From: Methylomonas aurea
GTDB lineage: Bacteria; Pseudomonadota; Gammaproteobacteria; Methylococcales; Methylomonadaceae
Assembly: GCF_024505045.1 (NCBI RefSeq)
Contig: NZ_JANIBM010000015.1
Span: 32,869 to 96,868, forward strand
Reading direction: 5' to 3'
DNA: 64,000 nucleotides
The notes beneath the pieces were generated by a model that saw only the letters and a list, made by a program, of their open reading frames with translations, was not told where the DNA came from and ran no database searches. Positions 48,220 through 56,896 of this stretch are shown here, one piece after another (positions within the stretch are counted from its first letter, which is position 1; every line of letters starts with the position of its first letter). A program made the translations under genes and the position numbers.

Positions 48220-48245
48220 TTTTTGGATAACACGGAGTAAGCACT

Positions 48246-48776
48246 ATGGCAAAAGTAGGCATTTTCTTTGGCACCGACACCGGCAATACCCGCAAATTCG
48301 CGAAGGCGATCGCCACCAAACTGGGCGATAAGGCCGACAAGCCGGTCAACATCAATAAAGCCAGCGTCGACGATTTATTGGCCTATGACGTGTTGATCGT
48401 CGGCTCGCCGACCTATGGCGAGGGCGAATTGCCGGGTTTGAGCGCCGGCCACGACAACGAGAGCTGGGAAGAATTTCTGCCGACCCTGGCCGGCGCCGAC
48501 TTCTCCGGTAAAACCGTCGCGCTTTACGGGCTGGGCGACCAGGAAGGTTATCCCGGCCATTTCGTCGACGCGCTGGGCTTTTTGTACGACGCCTTCGCCG
48601 ATGCCGGCGCCACCATCGTCGGCATGACCAGTCCGGAAGGCTACAATTTCAAAAAATCCAAAGCCTTGCTGGGCGACCAGTTCGTCGGTTTGGCCTTGGA
48701 CGAAGACAACCAGAAGGAACTCAGCGAAGGCCGGCTCAACGCCTGGCTGGAGTCGATTTCCTCGGCCTGGGCCTAA
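48246..48776 (+). CDS. nifF: Flavodoxin, electron donor to nitrogenase
   Basis: A 176 aa long-chain flavodoxin: FMN phosphate loop FGTDTGNTRKFA near residues 7-18, SPTYGEGELPG near 56, and LYGLGDQEGYPGHFVDA. NifF passes low-potential electrons to the Fe protein. GGAG precedes the ATG, and its place after the Grx gene equals the Azotobacter order. Confidence 0.9.
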   Translation: MAKVGIFFGTDTGNTRKFAKAIATKLGDKADKPVNINKASVDDLLAYDVLIVGSPTYGEGELPGLSAGHDNESWEEFLPTLAGADFSGKTVALYGLGDQEGYPGHFVDALGFLYDAFADAGATIVGMTSPEGYNFKKSKALLGDQFVGLALDEDNQKELSEGRLNAWLESISSAWA

Positions 48777-48788
48777 GCCGAGTCCGCC

Positions 48789-49232
48789 ATGATCGAGGAA
48801 ACGGCCGTCGTCACCCGTGTCGGTGCGGACGGCCGGGCCTGGATCAAAAGCCTGCAAAGCAATGCTTGCGGCGGCTGTATGCAACAGCAGTCCTGCGGCA
48901 CTGCGACGCTGGCGAAAATCCTGCCCAAGCGCGAATTTGCGGTTGACTGCGATATCACGCTGCAAGCCGGAGACCGGGTCGTCGTCGCGATCGACGACGG
49001 CCAGTTGCTGCTGACTTCCCTGGTCTTGTATTTGTTACCGCTACTGTTCATGCTCGGCGGCGTCGGCTTGGCCCAGGCTTTTTTGCCGTCGCCCCAAAAT
49101 GCCGACTATCTTCCCGAAATCGCGCTAACCAGCCTGTTGGCCGGTTTTGCCTTGATCCACCGCTGCCAAAACCTGTTGCTGTTGCAGCTCTGCTTCAAAC
49201 CGCAGATCGTGAAAAAACTGCCCGCCGCATAA
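48789..49232 (+). CDS. rseC: RseC/MucC-family membrane protein
   Basis: A 147 aa protein with a cysteine-rich N-terminal domain (CGGC and a third Cys in QQSC) and two membrane helices (LLTSLVLYLLPLLFMLGGVGL and a second around residue 115). RseC proteins affect the SoxR-reducing Rnf/Rsx machinery or sigma-E. Directly after nifF it may serve an Rnf complex that reduces ferredoxin or flavodoxin, but that is inference. It starts 12 bp after the nifF stop. Confidence 0.82.
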   Translation: MIEETAVVTRVGADGRAWIKSLQSNACGGCMQQQSCGTATLAKILPKREFAVDCDITLQAGDRVVVAIDDGQLLLTSLVLYLLPLLFMLGGVGLAQAFLPSPQNADYLPEIALTSLLAGFALIHRCQNLLLLQLCFKPQIVKKLPAA

Positions 49233-49241
49233 GGCCTTTGT

Positions 49242-49257
49242 TGTCGGATCGGCAACA
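49242..49257 (+). promoter_or_regulatory. NifA upstream activator site ahead of the 49486 gene
   Basis: TGT (49242-49244), 10 bases, ACA (49255-49257), extended to TTGT...ACAA. It starts 10 bp after the rseC stop and lies about 115 bp upstream of the sigma-54 promoter at 49373-49388. Confidence 0.75.
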
Positions 49258-49372
49258 ATCTCCAGGTTTTGGTGTCGGCTTGTCGTAAATCCCCACCTGT
49301 AAAATCCGCCGCCAATTCCGGCCCGGCCGGCAAACCCGTATTAGACCTTGCTTTTCGTAAGGTATATATCTA

Positions 49373-49388
49373 TGGCATTGATATTGCA
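49373..49388 (+). promoter_or_regulatory. Sigma-54 promoter of the hypothetical-modBC unit
   Basis: TGGCAT-TGATA-TTGCA with the GG (49374-49375) and GC (49386-49387) 12 bp apart; one base departs from the TGGCAC core. About 98 bp separate it from the ATG at 49486. Confidence 0.78.
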
Positions 49389-49485
49389 GATAAATGATCG
49401 AAAACCGCTAGGCTTTCAGAAGGCGACAGGCGAGTGCCAGCGCCTGCCGCCATTGTGTTTATGGCGATATCTTCGAGGTGATGAG

Positions 49486-49797
49486 ATGAGCGAAGTTGTA
49501 CTGGTTGGTTTGATCATGGTGATCGTCGCGGCATGCGCCTTTGCACCGTTGGGTTGTTTTTTGTCGGCTTACGCCAAAGCGAAACAGGCCGATGCCGATT
49601 TGGCGCCGGCCGACAACGGCGTGGCTAAGCCCATGCTGCCGGAGGATTCTATCCTCAGACGGCATTTCCTAGCGCAATTGCAAAGCGAAATCGAGGCGGC
49701 ACTGTTTCCGCGGCCGACCGATTCCATGTTGCAACGTCATTACGATAGTCTGGTGGCGGCCAAGGTCGAGAGCCGGTTGCAGGCTCTGGGCAAGTAA
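49486..49797 (+). CDS. Small membrane protein with duplicated helical motif, predicted NifA target
   Basis: 103 aa. A hydrophobic N-terminal helix (VVLVGLIMVIVAACAFAPLG) is followed by a polar linker and two similar helices: PEDSILRRHFLAQLQSEIEA and PTDSMLQRHYDSLVAAKVES share the pattern P-x-D-S-[IM]-L-x-R-H-[FY]. I do not recognise a family. The start has GAGGTG at 49475-49480; the frame is open further upstream, but that part overlaps the sigma-54 promoter. The upstream NifA site and sigma-54 promoter and the modBC genes behind it suggest a role linked to nitrogen fixation or molybdenum. Confidence 0.75.
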   Translation: MSEVVLVGLIMVIVAACAFAPLGCFLSAYAKAKQADADLAPADNGVAKPMLPEDSILRRHFLAQLQSEIEAALFPRPTDSMLQRHYDSLVAAKVESRLQALGK

Positions 49798-49815
49798 ACT
49801 GCCTTAATTCGGCGT

Positions 49816-49847
49816 CGGTGCCGGCGCCTAGTGCGTTTCCGGCACCG
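49816..49847 (+). terminator. GC-rich hairpin between the hypothetical gene and modB
   Basis: CGGTGCCGG (49816-49824) pairs with CCGGCACCG (49839-49847), 9 bp stem, 14 base loop. No T run follows, so it may be a partial terminator or merely structured leader. Confidence 0.4.
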
Positions 49848-49947
49848 GCGCCCTTGTCCTCGTTACGGGAAGGCGGCAGTATTTTCTGGCGTTTTGACCT
49901 GAGCTTTGGCGAGAATAGATCCCATCCTGATTTCAGTCTTCCGAAAA

Positions 49948-50634
49948 ATGCCCAATTCTTCTGATTATGCCGCGCTGTGGCTGACGTTTAAGGTCGCCGG
50001 TCTGGCGACGCTACTGTTGTTGTTGCTGGGTACGCCGCTCGCCTGGTGGCTGGCGCGCAGTGCTTCGCGCTGGAAAGGCGTCGTCAACAGTATCGTGGCC
50101 TTGCCGTTGGTGTTGCCGCCCACCGTACTGGGGTTTTATCTGCTGGTGTTGATGGGGCCGGCCGGCATTGTCGGTAAATTTACCCAATGGCTGGGGATCG
50201 GCACCCTGCCGTTCAGTTTCGGCGGCTTGGTCGCCGCGTCGGTGTTGTATTCGCTGCCGTTCGTGGTGCAGCCGTTGCAGAACACTTTCGTCGCAATCGG
50301 TAACGGGCCGTTGGAAGCCGCCGCGACTGTCGGCGCCGGACCGTTAGACCGGTTTTTCTCGGTGGCGTTGCCGCTGGCCAAGTCCGGATTTGCGACGGCC
50401 GGCATACTCGGTTTTACCCATACCGTCGGCGAATTCGGCGTGGTGTTGATGGTCGGCGGCAACATCCCGGACAAGACCCGGGTGGTGTCGGTGCAGATCT
50501 ACAATCACGTCGAGGCGCTGGAATACAGCCAAGCCCATTGGCTGTCCGGCGGTTTATTGATTTTTTCGTTCCTGGTGTTGTTAGCGTTGTACTCCAGCAA
50601 ACATGTTCAGCCCTTGAATCGGGCCGCCAAATGA
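49948..50634 (+). CDS. modB: Molybdate ABC transporter permease
   Basis: A 228 aa membrane protein with five hydrophobic segments and the permease EAA-type loop (LEAAATVGAGPLDRFFSVALPLA). LPLVLPPTVLGFYLL and the late VGEFGVVLMVGGNIP are characteristic of ModB. I choose the ATG at 49948 (MPNSSDYAALWLTFKVA) over a TTG at 49906 because ModB proteins begin just before this helix. It overlaps modC by 4 bp. No modA is visible nearby. Confidence 0.9.
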   Translation: MPNSSDYAALWLTFKVAGLATLLLLLLGTPLAWWLARSASRWKGVVNSIVALPLVLPPTVLGFYLLVLMGPAGIVGKFTQWLGIGTLPFSFGGLVAASVLYSLPFVVQPLQNTFVAIGNGPLEAAATVGAGPLDRFFSVALPLAKSGFATAGILGFTHTVGEFGVVLMVGGNIPDKTRVVSVQIYNHVEALEYSQAHWLSGGLLIFSFLVLLALYSSKHVQPLNRAAK

Positions 50635-51713
50635 GCGCCTCCGAATTGAAAGCCCGCTTCAAATTGAACTACGGCGAGTTCGATCTGGACCTGGATTTAA
50701 GCTTGCCGGTTGCTGGCGTGACGGTGTTTTACGGCCATTCCGGGTCGGGTAAAACCACGTTGCTGCGCTGTATCGCCGGCCTGGAACACGCGCCGTACGG
50801 TTATCTGCGCATCGGCGATACCCTGTGGCAGGACAGCGAGCGTGGCGTGTTTCTGCCGACCCACCGGCGCAATCTGGGTTACGTGTTTCAGGACGCCAAT
50901 TTATTCCCGCATCTGAGCGTGCGCGCCAATCTGGATTACGCGGTCCGGCGCATGCGCTGCCGGGAACGCAAAATTTCGCTGCAGCAGGCGATCGAACTAT
51001 TGGCAATTGCGCCGTTGCTGGCACGCATGCCGGAACGCCTGTCCGGCGGCGAGCGGCAACGGGTGGCGATCGCCCGCGCCTTGGCAGCCAGTCCGGATAT
51101 CCTGTTGATGGACGAACCGCTGGCGGCGTTGGACGAAGAACGCAAACAAGAGTTTTTACCTTATCTGACCGGGTTGCAGCAAAACCTGCGGATTCCGATT
51201 CTGTACGTCACCCATTCCCGGCACGAGGTCAATCGTCTGGCCGACCATTTGCTGGTGATGGCGGCCGGCAAAGCCGTGGCCTGCGGACCGCTGGCCGAGA
51301 CTTTGACCCGGCTGGACGGGCCGCTGGCGGCGGACCGGATGGCGGCCAGCGTCTGGCAGGGCCGGTTAGTGAGCCATGAAGCCGACTACCATCTCAGTCA
51401 TGCCGAATTTGCCGGCGGCAATCTCAGTCTGCCCTACCTGGACGCCAAGCCGGGCAGCCCGGTGCGGATCAGAATTTATGCGCGCGACGTCAGCATCGCG
51501 CTGCAACCGCCGCAGGCCTCCAGCATTCTCAATGTGTTGCCGGCCGAAGTGCGCGCGGTCGCCGATCTGGGCCAGGGCCAAAGCGTGGTGCAATTGGCGG
51601 CCGGCGGCGAAATTCTGCTGTCGCATATCACGCAAAAATCGGCAGCTTTGTTGAAATTGGCGCCGGGAATGCCGGTGTTTGCCCAAATCAAAGGCACCTC
51701 GATCGTCGGTTGA
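50631..51713 (+). CDS. modC: Molybdate ABC transporter ATPase with TOBE domain
   Basis: A 360 aa ATPase energising molybdate uptake, needed for the nitrogenase cofactor. Walker A GHSGSGKTT near residue 37, signature LSGGERQRVAIARAL and Walker B LLMDEPLAALD are present. The C-terminal ~70 residues form a molybdate-binding TOBE/Mop domain (RIYARDVSIAL, and KGTSIVG at the end). The start ATG overlaps the modB stop. Confidence 0.93.
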   Translation: MSASELKARFKLNYGEFDLDLDLSLPVAGVTVFYGHSGSGKTTLLRCIAGLEHAPYGYLRIGDTLWQDSERGVFLPTHRRNLGYVFQDANLFPHLSVRANLDYAVRRMRCRERKISLQQAIELLAIAPLLARMPERLSGGERQRVAIARALAASPDILLMDEPLAALDEERKQEFLPYLTGLQQNLRIPILYVTHSRHEVNRLADHLLVMAAGKAVACGPLAETLTRLDGPLAADRMAASVWQGRLVSHEADYHLSHAEFAGGNLSLPYLDAKPGSPVRIRIYARDVSIALQPPQASSILNVLPAEVRAVADLGQGQSVVQLAAGGEILLSHITQKSAALLKLAPGMPVFAQIKGTSIVG

Positions 51714-51814
51714 TTCGGCGTCAGGGCCCGTAACCTCGTAGCGGGCGCTGTGTTGGCTGCAGAAATCGGCTACTCTTTGCCGGAATTTTCGACGACGGCG
51801 GTCATGAGGTAGCG

Positions 51815-53491
51815 ATGGAAGACGATAAAACCGTACTGATGAGTGCGAAGCCGGGGGCCGCACAGGCCGATCCGGACCGGACTTTGCTGGTCGGCGCCAG
51901 CAGGCTGGCCGCCAGTGTGTTGGACGCGTCCGGCCGCGCCGTTGCCGATTTTACCTTTGCCAAGGATTTTCGCGTCGGCCGGTCCGCCGACAACGACGTG
52001 GTGATTCAGGACCCGTCGGTGAGCCGGCAGCATTGCGAAATCAAATTCAGCGGCGGAGCCTGGTGGCTGTTTGACCTCAACAGCAGCCACGGCGTCTTTC
52101 TGGAGGGGCTGCGGGTTCCGGGCAAGGTCAAATTGGCTTTGCCGGCGACGATAGGCTTCGGTCCGGCGCCGTTTGCTTTGAAACTGAGCGACCCCGCCGC
52201 CCAGCAAAAGCCCATATTGCCGCAACCCGGCGCCGCAGCAATCGCCCAAGTCGAGCCGCAACCGGCGCAGCATGGCCAATCCCGCCCGCAATTGACCCCC
52301 GAGCAAATCAAAAACCGGCTGTTGTCGGAGCAGGAGTCGGAAGACATGGGCGATTACACCCGGATGGTGCGCGGTTTCATCCGCGAGGACCGGACCGTCC
52401 GCACCAAAAGCTACAAAAAATGGATCTGGTCTCTGGCCGGGTTGTTGGTGCTGGTGGCCGGTTTGGCGGTGTATCAGCGGTTTGCGCTGGACAACGCCCG
52501 GACGCTGGCGATCAATATGTTCTACGACATCAAAACGCTGGAAGTCAGCCTGTCGCAAGCCGACATTCGGCTGGAGCAGAGCGCGGAGACCTTGGCGCAA
52601 ACCCTGGCCGCGGTCAACGACGAAAAAATGCGGGTGTCGCAGGAAAGGATCAAGGAAGAGCAATTGCGGATCCAACAGGAAAAGAAACGCCTAGCTGAAG
52701 AGCGTGAGCGCTTGAAGGCGATGAAAGTCAAATACCAGGCCTATCTGCAACAGATCGATTTTCTGCGGCTGAGTTTTCCGAGCGACGAGGAGTACGAGCG
52801 GGAACTGGTGACGCGGGTGGCGCGCGGTTTCGGCGAAAGCGAGCTGGAGGTACCGGAAGAGTTTGTGACTAAGGTCAAGCAGTACATCGACAACTGGAAA
52901 AACAGCTCCCGCCTGCAACTGGCGATTCGTAACCTGGAAACCAACCAATATGCGCCTATCGTATTGAGCGAACTGGAAAAGGAAGGCTTGCCGGCTTACT
53001 TCCTCTATCTGCCGCTACAGGAAAGCAATTACGACAGCAAAGCCGTTGGTCCGGAAACCCGCTTCGGCATTGCCAAGGGTGCCTGGCAGTTTCTGGCGAG
53101 CACCGGCCAGGAATACGGCTTGGTGCCGGGGCCGTTGGCCAATACCCGCGATTACGACGAGCAGGACGCCCGTTTCGACTTCAACCAGGCGACCCGCGCC
53201 GGTGCCAAGTACTTGAAGTACATCTACGGTACCCAGGCGCAGGCTTCCGGCTTGTTGGTGATGGCCAGTTATAACTACGGCCACAACAAAGTGCGCAGCA
53301 TGGTGGAAAACATGCCGGACAATCCGCGCGACAAGAACTTCTGGAAATTCATTCAACAATACGAGATCCCGGCCGAAACCTACGATTATGTGTTTTACAT
53401 CGTCTCCGCGGCCGTGATCGGCGAAGACCCGAAACATTTCGGCTTCGATTTCAAACCGCCGTTGCTGGCGGCGATGCCGGTACCCGGCTAG
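51815..53491 (+). CDS. FHA-membrane-coiled coil-lytic transglycosylase protein
   Basis: A 558 aa protein with an unusual domain series. A cytoplasmic FHA phosphopeptide-binding domain occupies residues ~25-125 (FRVGRSADNDVVI, PSVSRQHCEI, LNSSHGVFLEG). One membrane helix follows at ~203-222 (WIWSLAGLLVLVAGLAVY), then a periplasmic coiled coil (~240-310, Gln/Glu/Arg-rich). The C-terminal SLT-type lytic transglycosylase domain (~385-530) has the catalytic Glu403 in PLQESNYDS, then GAWQFLASTG and MASYNYGHNKV. It could link a cytoplasmic Ser/Thr-phosphorylation signal to peptidoglycan cleavage. No Ser/Thr kinase is in the window. Confidence 0.85.
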   Translation: MEDDKTVLMSAKPGAAQADPDRTLLVGASRLAASVLDASGRAVADFTFAKDFRVGRSADNDVVIQDPSVSRQHCEIKFSGGAWWLFDLNSSHGVFLEGLRVPGKVKLALPATIGFGPAPFALKLSDPAAQQKPILPQPGAAAIAQVEPQPAQHGQSRPQLTPEQIKNRLLSEQESEDMGDYTRMVRGFIREDRTVRTKSYKKWIWSLAGLLVLVAGLAVYQRFALDNARTLAINMFYDIKTLEVSLSQADIRLEQSAETLAQTLAAVNDEKMRVSQERIKEEQLRIQQEKKRLAEERERLKAMKVKYQAYLQQIDFLRLSFPSDEEYERELVTRVARGFGESELEVPEEFVTKVKQYIDNWKNSSRLQLAIRNLETNQYAPIVLSELEKEGLPAYFLYLPLQESNYDSKAVGPETRFGIAKGAWQFLASTGQEYGLVPGPLANTRDYDEQDARFDFNQATRAGAKYLKYIYGTQAQASGLLVMASYNYGHNKVRSMVENMPDNPRDKNFWKFIQQYEIPAETYDYVFYIVSAAVIGEDPKHFGFDFKPPLLAAMPVPG

Positions 53492-53531
53492 CGGCGCTGG
53501 TCGAGCGGCGCCGCTAGCTCCGAATTGGCGA

Positions 53532-54386
53532 TCAGGCGGCGACGGCCGCGGCTTGCACCGATTGCAGGAAGTCTTGGACGTCGGCGTTGATCAGTTCGAA
53601 GCCCATCCGTTCGCTGAAGCGTTTTTCCTTGTCGGTCGGATTTTTGCGCAAAAACCAGCCTTTCGGTTCTGTCGCACCGTAAACGATGTCGCTCATCACC
53701 ATCCGCTCCGAGTCGCGGTTCAGCGGCAAACCGATCAACAAGTATTTTTTGCCTTTACGGTATTCCTTCAGAAAATCCGGAATCGCAAAGCCGCCCATCA
53801 ATTCGGTAATGTAATCGACGTAATCGGCATCCGAGGCGATATAGTTGGCTTCAGGTTTCGGCGTGCCCATCGGCTTGAACAGGATCGGCAGGTTTTTGTC
53901 GACTTGGTCCTGGCTGATTTCGAAATAGCTGCTGCCGTCGTAGTGGTAGATTCGGAAACGGAACGCGGTGCCGATGATGCGGGCGACGCCGACGATCAGG
54001 GTGTGTTCCTCGTCGGCGTAACTGTCCTGCAACTGGGTGTCGCGGTTGATGTCGACCACGTATTTAGGCCGCCATTCCTGCAGCCAGTCGTGCAGCGCGG
54101 CGCGGGTGTATTGCGCCTCACCGTAGGTTTTATCGAGAAATTGAGTCAGAAAGTTGCGGCCGCGTTTCAATTCCTGGTTCATCGCCGCGCGCGGAAATTC
54201 GTACATCAGTTTGGGAGCCATCGGCTTGCCGCCGTTCATCGCCAGAATCAGACTGTCGCTGTCGGCCGGCATGGGTTCGCGCGTCAACTTGTTTTGGGCG
54301 TCGAACAAGACGCCCGGCCCCAGATACGGAATGACTTGGTTGTCGTACAAGCCGCTTAAAATTTCGGAAAACACACTGTTGGACAT
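53532..54386 (-). CDS. SIR2-like protein, predicted NifA target
   Basis: A 284 aa protein. The N terminus SGLYDNQVIPYLGPGVL matches the nucleotide-binding start of SIR2-like proteins (VVPFLGAG pattern); the middle carries the SIR2-like signature KYVVDINRDTQLQ and a later IGLPLNRDSERMVMSDI. No zinc-binding cysteines of true sirtuins are visible. The start is the ATG at 54386 behind GGGGCG; an ATG at 54398 is possible. On its strand, a sigma-54-like promoter (54427-54443) and an exact NifA site (54538-54553) precede it. The role in nitrogen fixation is unknown; NAD binding or hydrolysis is a guess from the family. Confidence 0.72.
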   Translation of the reverse strand: MSNSVFSEILSGLYDNQVIPYLGPGVLFDAQNKLTREPMPADSDSLILAMNGGKPMAPKLMYEFPRAAMNQELKRGRNFLTQFLDKTYGEAQYTRAALHDWLQEWRPKYVVDINRDTQLQDSYADEEHTLIVGVARIIGTAFRFRIYHYDGSSYFEISQDQVDKNLPILFKPMGTPKPEANYIASDADYVDYITELMGGFAIPDFLKEYRKGKKYLLIGLPLNRDSERMVMSDIVYGATEPKGWFLRKNPTDKEKRFSERMGFELINADVQDFLQSVQAAAVAA

Positions 54387-54426
54387 GTCGCGCCCCATCA
54401 AGGATAGTAAAGGATACTGGGGGAAA

Positions 54427-54443
54427 GCAAAATTCAATCCAAT
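54427..54443 (-). promoter_or_regulatory. Sigma-54-like promoter of the SIR2-like gene
   Basis: On the minus strand TTGGATTGAATTTTGCT: GG (54440-54439) and GC (54428-54427) are 12 bp apart and the -12 TTGCT is perfect, but the -24 core is TGGATT instead of TGGCAC. It lies about 40 bp upstream of the start codon. Confidence 0.6.
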
Positions 54444-54537
54444 TTTTCCGGTTTGGCGGCAGGCCTTGTCCGGCGCGGCTTTCAGCTGCTATCGGCCAGG
54501 AAGGCTACGGCAACAACCGCATAAATAGCAGTGAATT

Positions 54538-54553
54538 TGTCGGACATGCGACA
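54538..54553 (-). promoter_or_regulatory. NifA upstream activator site of the SIR2-like gene
   Basis: Exact TGT-N10-ACA within a longer perfect palindrome ATTTGTCG-GACATG-CGACAAAT (54535-54556). It is about 95 bp upstream of the -24 element, between the MCP gene end and the SIR2-like start, both on the minus strand. Confidence 0.75.
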
Positions 54554-54597
54554 AATCCGGTTTCCGGAAATCGTCGTGGCGGGCAAAGCCGGAGGCG

Positions 54598-56565
54598 TCA
54601 ACCGATACTGAATTGGGCGATTAAATCGCGCAGATTGCGGTTGATGCCGGTGATGGCCGATGCGCTGGCCTTGTTGTTTTGCGCTTCGCGGCTGGTTTGC
54701 CGCGCCAATTCCGCGGTCTGGTTGAAACTGGTGGCGATACGTTCGCTGGCTTGGGATTGCTGTAGCGAGGTCTCGGCGATGATTCGGCTTTGTTGCAATA
54801 TGCTGGCCACCGAGTCTTTGATGCCGGCAAACACTTGGCCGACTTGTTCGACGGCAGCGGCGGTGTTTTTGGCGGCGCTTTGTTGGCCGTCCATCAATCC
54901 CACCGTGTCGGCGGTGGCGGCATTCAGCTTCTCGACCAGGGTGCGGATTTGCCCGGCCGAAACCGCCGTTTGTGCCGCCAGCTTGCGCACTTCGTCGGCC
55001 ACCACCGCGAAGCCTCGGCCGTGCTGGCCGGCCCTGGCCGCCTCGATAGCCGCATTCAAGGCCAGCAGATTGATTTGTTCGTTAAAACCTTGAATCACAT
55101 CCAGCACGTTGCCGATGCCCGCCGCATCGCGTTGCAAGCGCTCCAATGCGCGGCCGGTGGCCTCATTGCTGCGGTCCAGCGTTTCGATTTGCTCCCGGGT
55201 ATGTTGCATCGTCGACAGGCCGCGGTCGATCAAATCCCGCGCCGATGCCGTCACGCTTTGCGAATGGGCGGCATGGTCGGCAACGCTGGCAAACGAACGG
55301 TGTAGTTCGGTCATCTGGCGGGCGCCGTTCTCGGTGGCGAGGCGTTGGTCGGCGATAATGGTTTCCAGGCTTGCGGCAACCTGCAGGATATTTTGGCCGT
55401 GCCGGTTCAGCTCGGACGATTCCTGGTTGATGTTGCGGATCAGTCGTTCGAAGTAATCGTGCAGTTTCAGCAGCGAATCTTTCAGCAGGTTTATCTCGGC
55501 GATCCGGCTGCTTAAGTCGACCGAACCGCGCAGATTGCCGTGGGCCAAACGGTCGACATGGCCGCTGATATAGCCGATAACCTTGGCAAGATGGCGTTTC
55601 AGATAAATCATCAAGCCACTGATTGCGACCAGCACGGCGGTACACAAACCGACGATTCCGTACAGCACGCGCTCATAGGCCTGGTATTCGGCGGAAATTT
55701 CGCCGCGCAATCCGTCCAGGCGTTGTTGCAGCGCATGCATTTGCTGTTCCGCCTGGTCCTGCCCGGCTTTTTTCTGTGCGATCAACTGGCTGGCGTTGGC
55801 CAGTTCTTTGTCGTAGCGCTTCGCCAGTGCGGCGATTTCGGCCGCCGGTTCGACGGCGATATCCTCCGCCGGCCGTTCTGTTCCGGCCAGCGCCAAACCG
55901 AAATCTGCTTCATCGGCGGCTTGCGGCTTCAATAAACCCAGCAATGGCAGGCGTTGGATGCGTTCCGTTACGGCGATGAGCTGCTGCAGGTAGTGGCGTA
56001 CGTTGTCCGGCGAGCTGTTGCCGCGGCTAGAAAAATAACTTTGCCTGGCTCGCGACAGCGACAGCAAAGCCGTTTGCGCCTGGCCCAGCGTCACCCAGTA
56101 AAACTGTTTGGCGTGGTATTCGGCCGGCGCCCGCTCGGCGTAATCGAGCAAGGTTTGCAGATGGCCGGCGAGCTGTTGTTCGTTATTGACCAACAACAGT
56201 TGCGGGTCGGCCAGCTTGCCGGCGGCGGCCAATTCGGCGATCACCGATTCCTGCACCTTGCGGAGCAGGTCCAGAAGCGGCGCTTTCAGATGGGCGGCGA
56301 CCGTTGGGTTGGCTTCGACATCGTTAACGGTCTGGCGGACGTTGTGGTCTATCGCGGTCAGCAGCGTGGCGTCGCCGGTAGCCAAATAGGCAAAGATCGG
56401 CTGGCTGACCTGCAGGTAAAAGCCGTTTTGCTGTTGTCCGAAATATTCCACGGTCGAAAAGGCTTGGTTTAAATGGCGCAACGCGGAGACTACGGCAACA
56501 GTGAAGCCGCTGAGGGTAAGGATTAACAGCAGGCTAACGATCTTGGTAATTCGGCTGATGTTCAT
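54598..56565 (-). CDS. Methyl-accepting chemotaxis protein
   Basis: A 655 aa transducer. N-terminal membrane helix ([18 protein letters not shown]), a long mostly helical periplasmic region (~30-310), a second helix ([20 protein letters not shown]), a HAMP-like linker, and the signalling domain with the conserved hairpin [33 protein letters not shown]. The ligand is unknown. I take the ATG at 56565; a TTG 15 bp upstream would extend it. The gene ends just before the NifA site of the SIR2-like gene. Confidence 0.92.
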   Translation of the reverse strand: MNISRITKIVSLLLILTLSGFTVAVVSALRHLNQAFSTVEYFGQQQNGFYLQVSQPIFAYLATGDATLLTAIDHNVRQTVNDVEANPTVAAHLKAPLLDLLRKVQESVIAELAAAGKLADPQLLLVNNEQQLAGHLQTLLDYAERAPAEYHAKQFYWVTLGQAQTALLSLSRARQSYFSSRGNSSPDNVRHYLQQLIAVTERIQRLPLLGLLKPQAADEADFGLALAGTERPAEDIAVEPAAEIAALAKRYDKELANASQLIAQKKAGQDQAEQQMHALQQRLDGLRGEISAEYQAYERVLYGIVGLCTAVLVAISGLMIYLKRHLAKVIGYISGHVDRLAHGNLRGSVDLSSRIAEINLLKDSLLKLHDYFERLIRNINQESSELNRHGQNILQVAASLETIIADQRLATENGARQMTELHRSFASVADHAAHSQSVTASARDLIDRGLSTMQHTREQIETLDRSNEATGRALERLQRDAAGIGNVLDVIQGFNEQINLLALNAAIEAARAGQHGRGFAVVADEVRKLAAQTAVSAGQIRTLVEKLNAATADTVGLMDGQQSAAKNTAAAVEQVGQVFAGIKDSVASILQQSRIIAETSLQQSQASERIATSFNQTAELARQTSREAQNNKASASAITGINRNLRDLIAQFSIG

Positions 56566-56656
56566 GGGCGAAAATAGCAATCGGTAATTTGGAAAATACT
56601 TGGCGGTTTAACGGACAGCAGCCGGCCTCAGACTTTGAAACGAATTGACTATGCCT

Positions 56657-56896
56657 TTAACTTGGCGGACAGATTGGCCAACAGTTTGGCGGTGCCCCGA
56701 AACCGCAATGGCCGGATTGTGCTCGGCGCTGCTTTGCGCGAGTCTCCGCGCCAGTGCGGATCTTGTCTGCGGTTGTCAGAACCTTATGCTTGAACCGGTC
56801 TGCCCGGTAACGGCCGATGCAATCCATAACGGCAAAGCCACCTATTGCCACCGCTAAGATAAACGGCGGGCTGGCCTTGCTGTCGGTGTCCTTCAT
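56657..56896 (-). CDS. Possible small membrane protein
   Basis: A 79-codon frame with a short hydrophobic stretch (FILAVAIGGFAVMDCIG) and a basic, Arg/Lys-rich C terminus. AGGA lies 11-14 bp before the ATG. There is no recognisable family, and the sequence after residue 60 (Gly, Cys, Pro) looks non-coding. It may be spurious. Confidence 0.3.
   Translation of the reverse strand: MKDTDSKASPPFILAVAIGGFAVMDCIGRYRADRFKHKVLTTADKIRTGAETRAKQRRAQSGHCGFGAPPNCWPICPPS

Noticed and set aside
49368..49375. GGTATATATC as a ModE operator
   Set aside because: Only one half-site-like stretch is present without the inverted partner, and it overlaps the sigma-54 promoter region rather than directly preceding modB.
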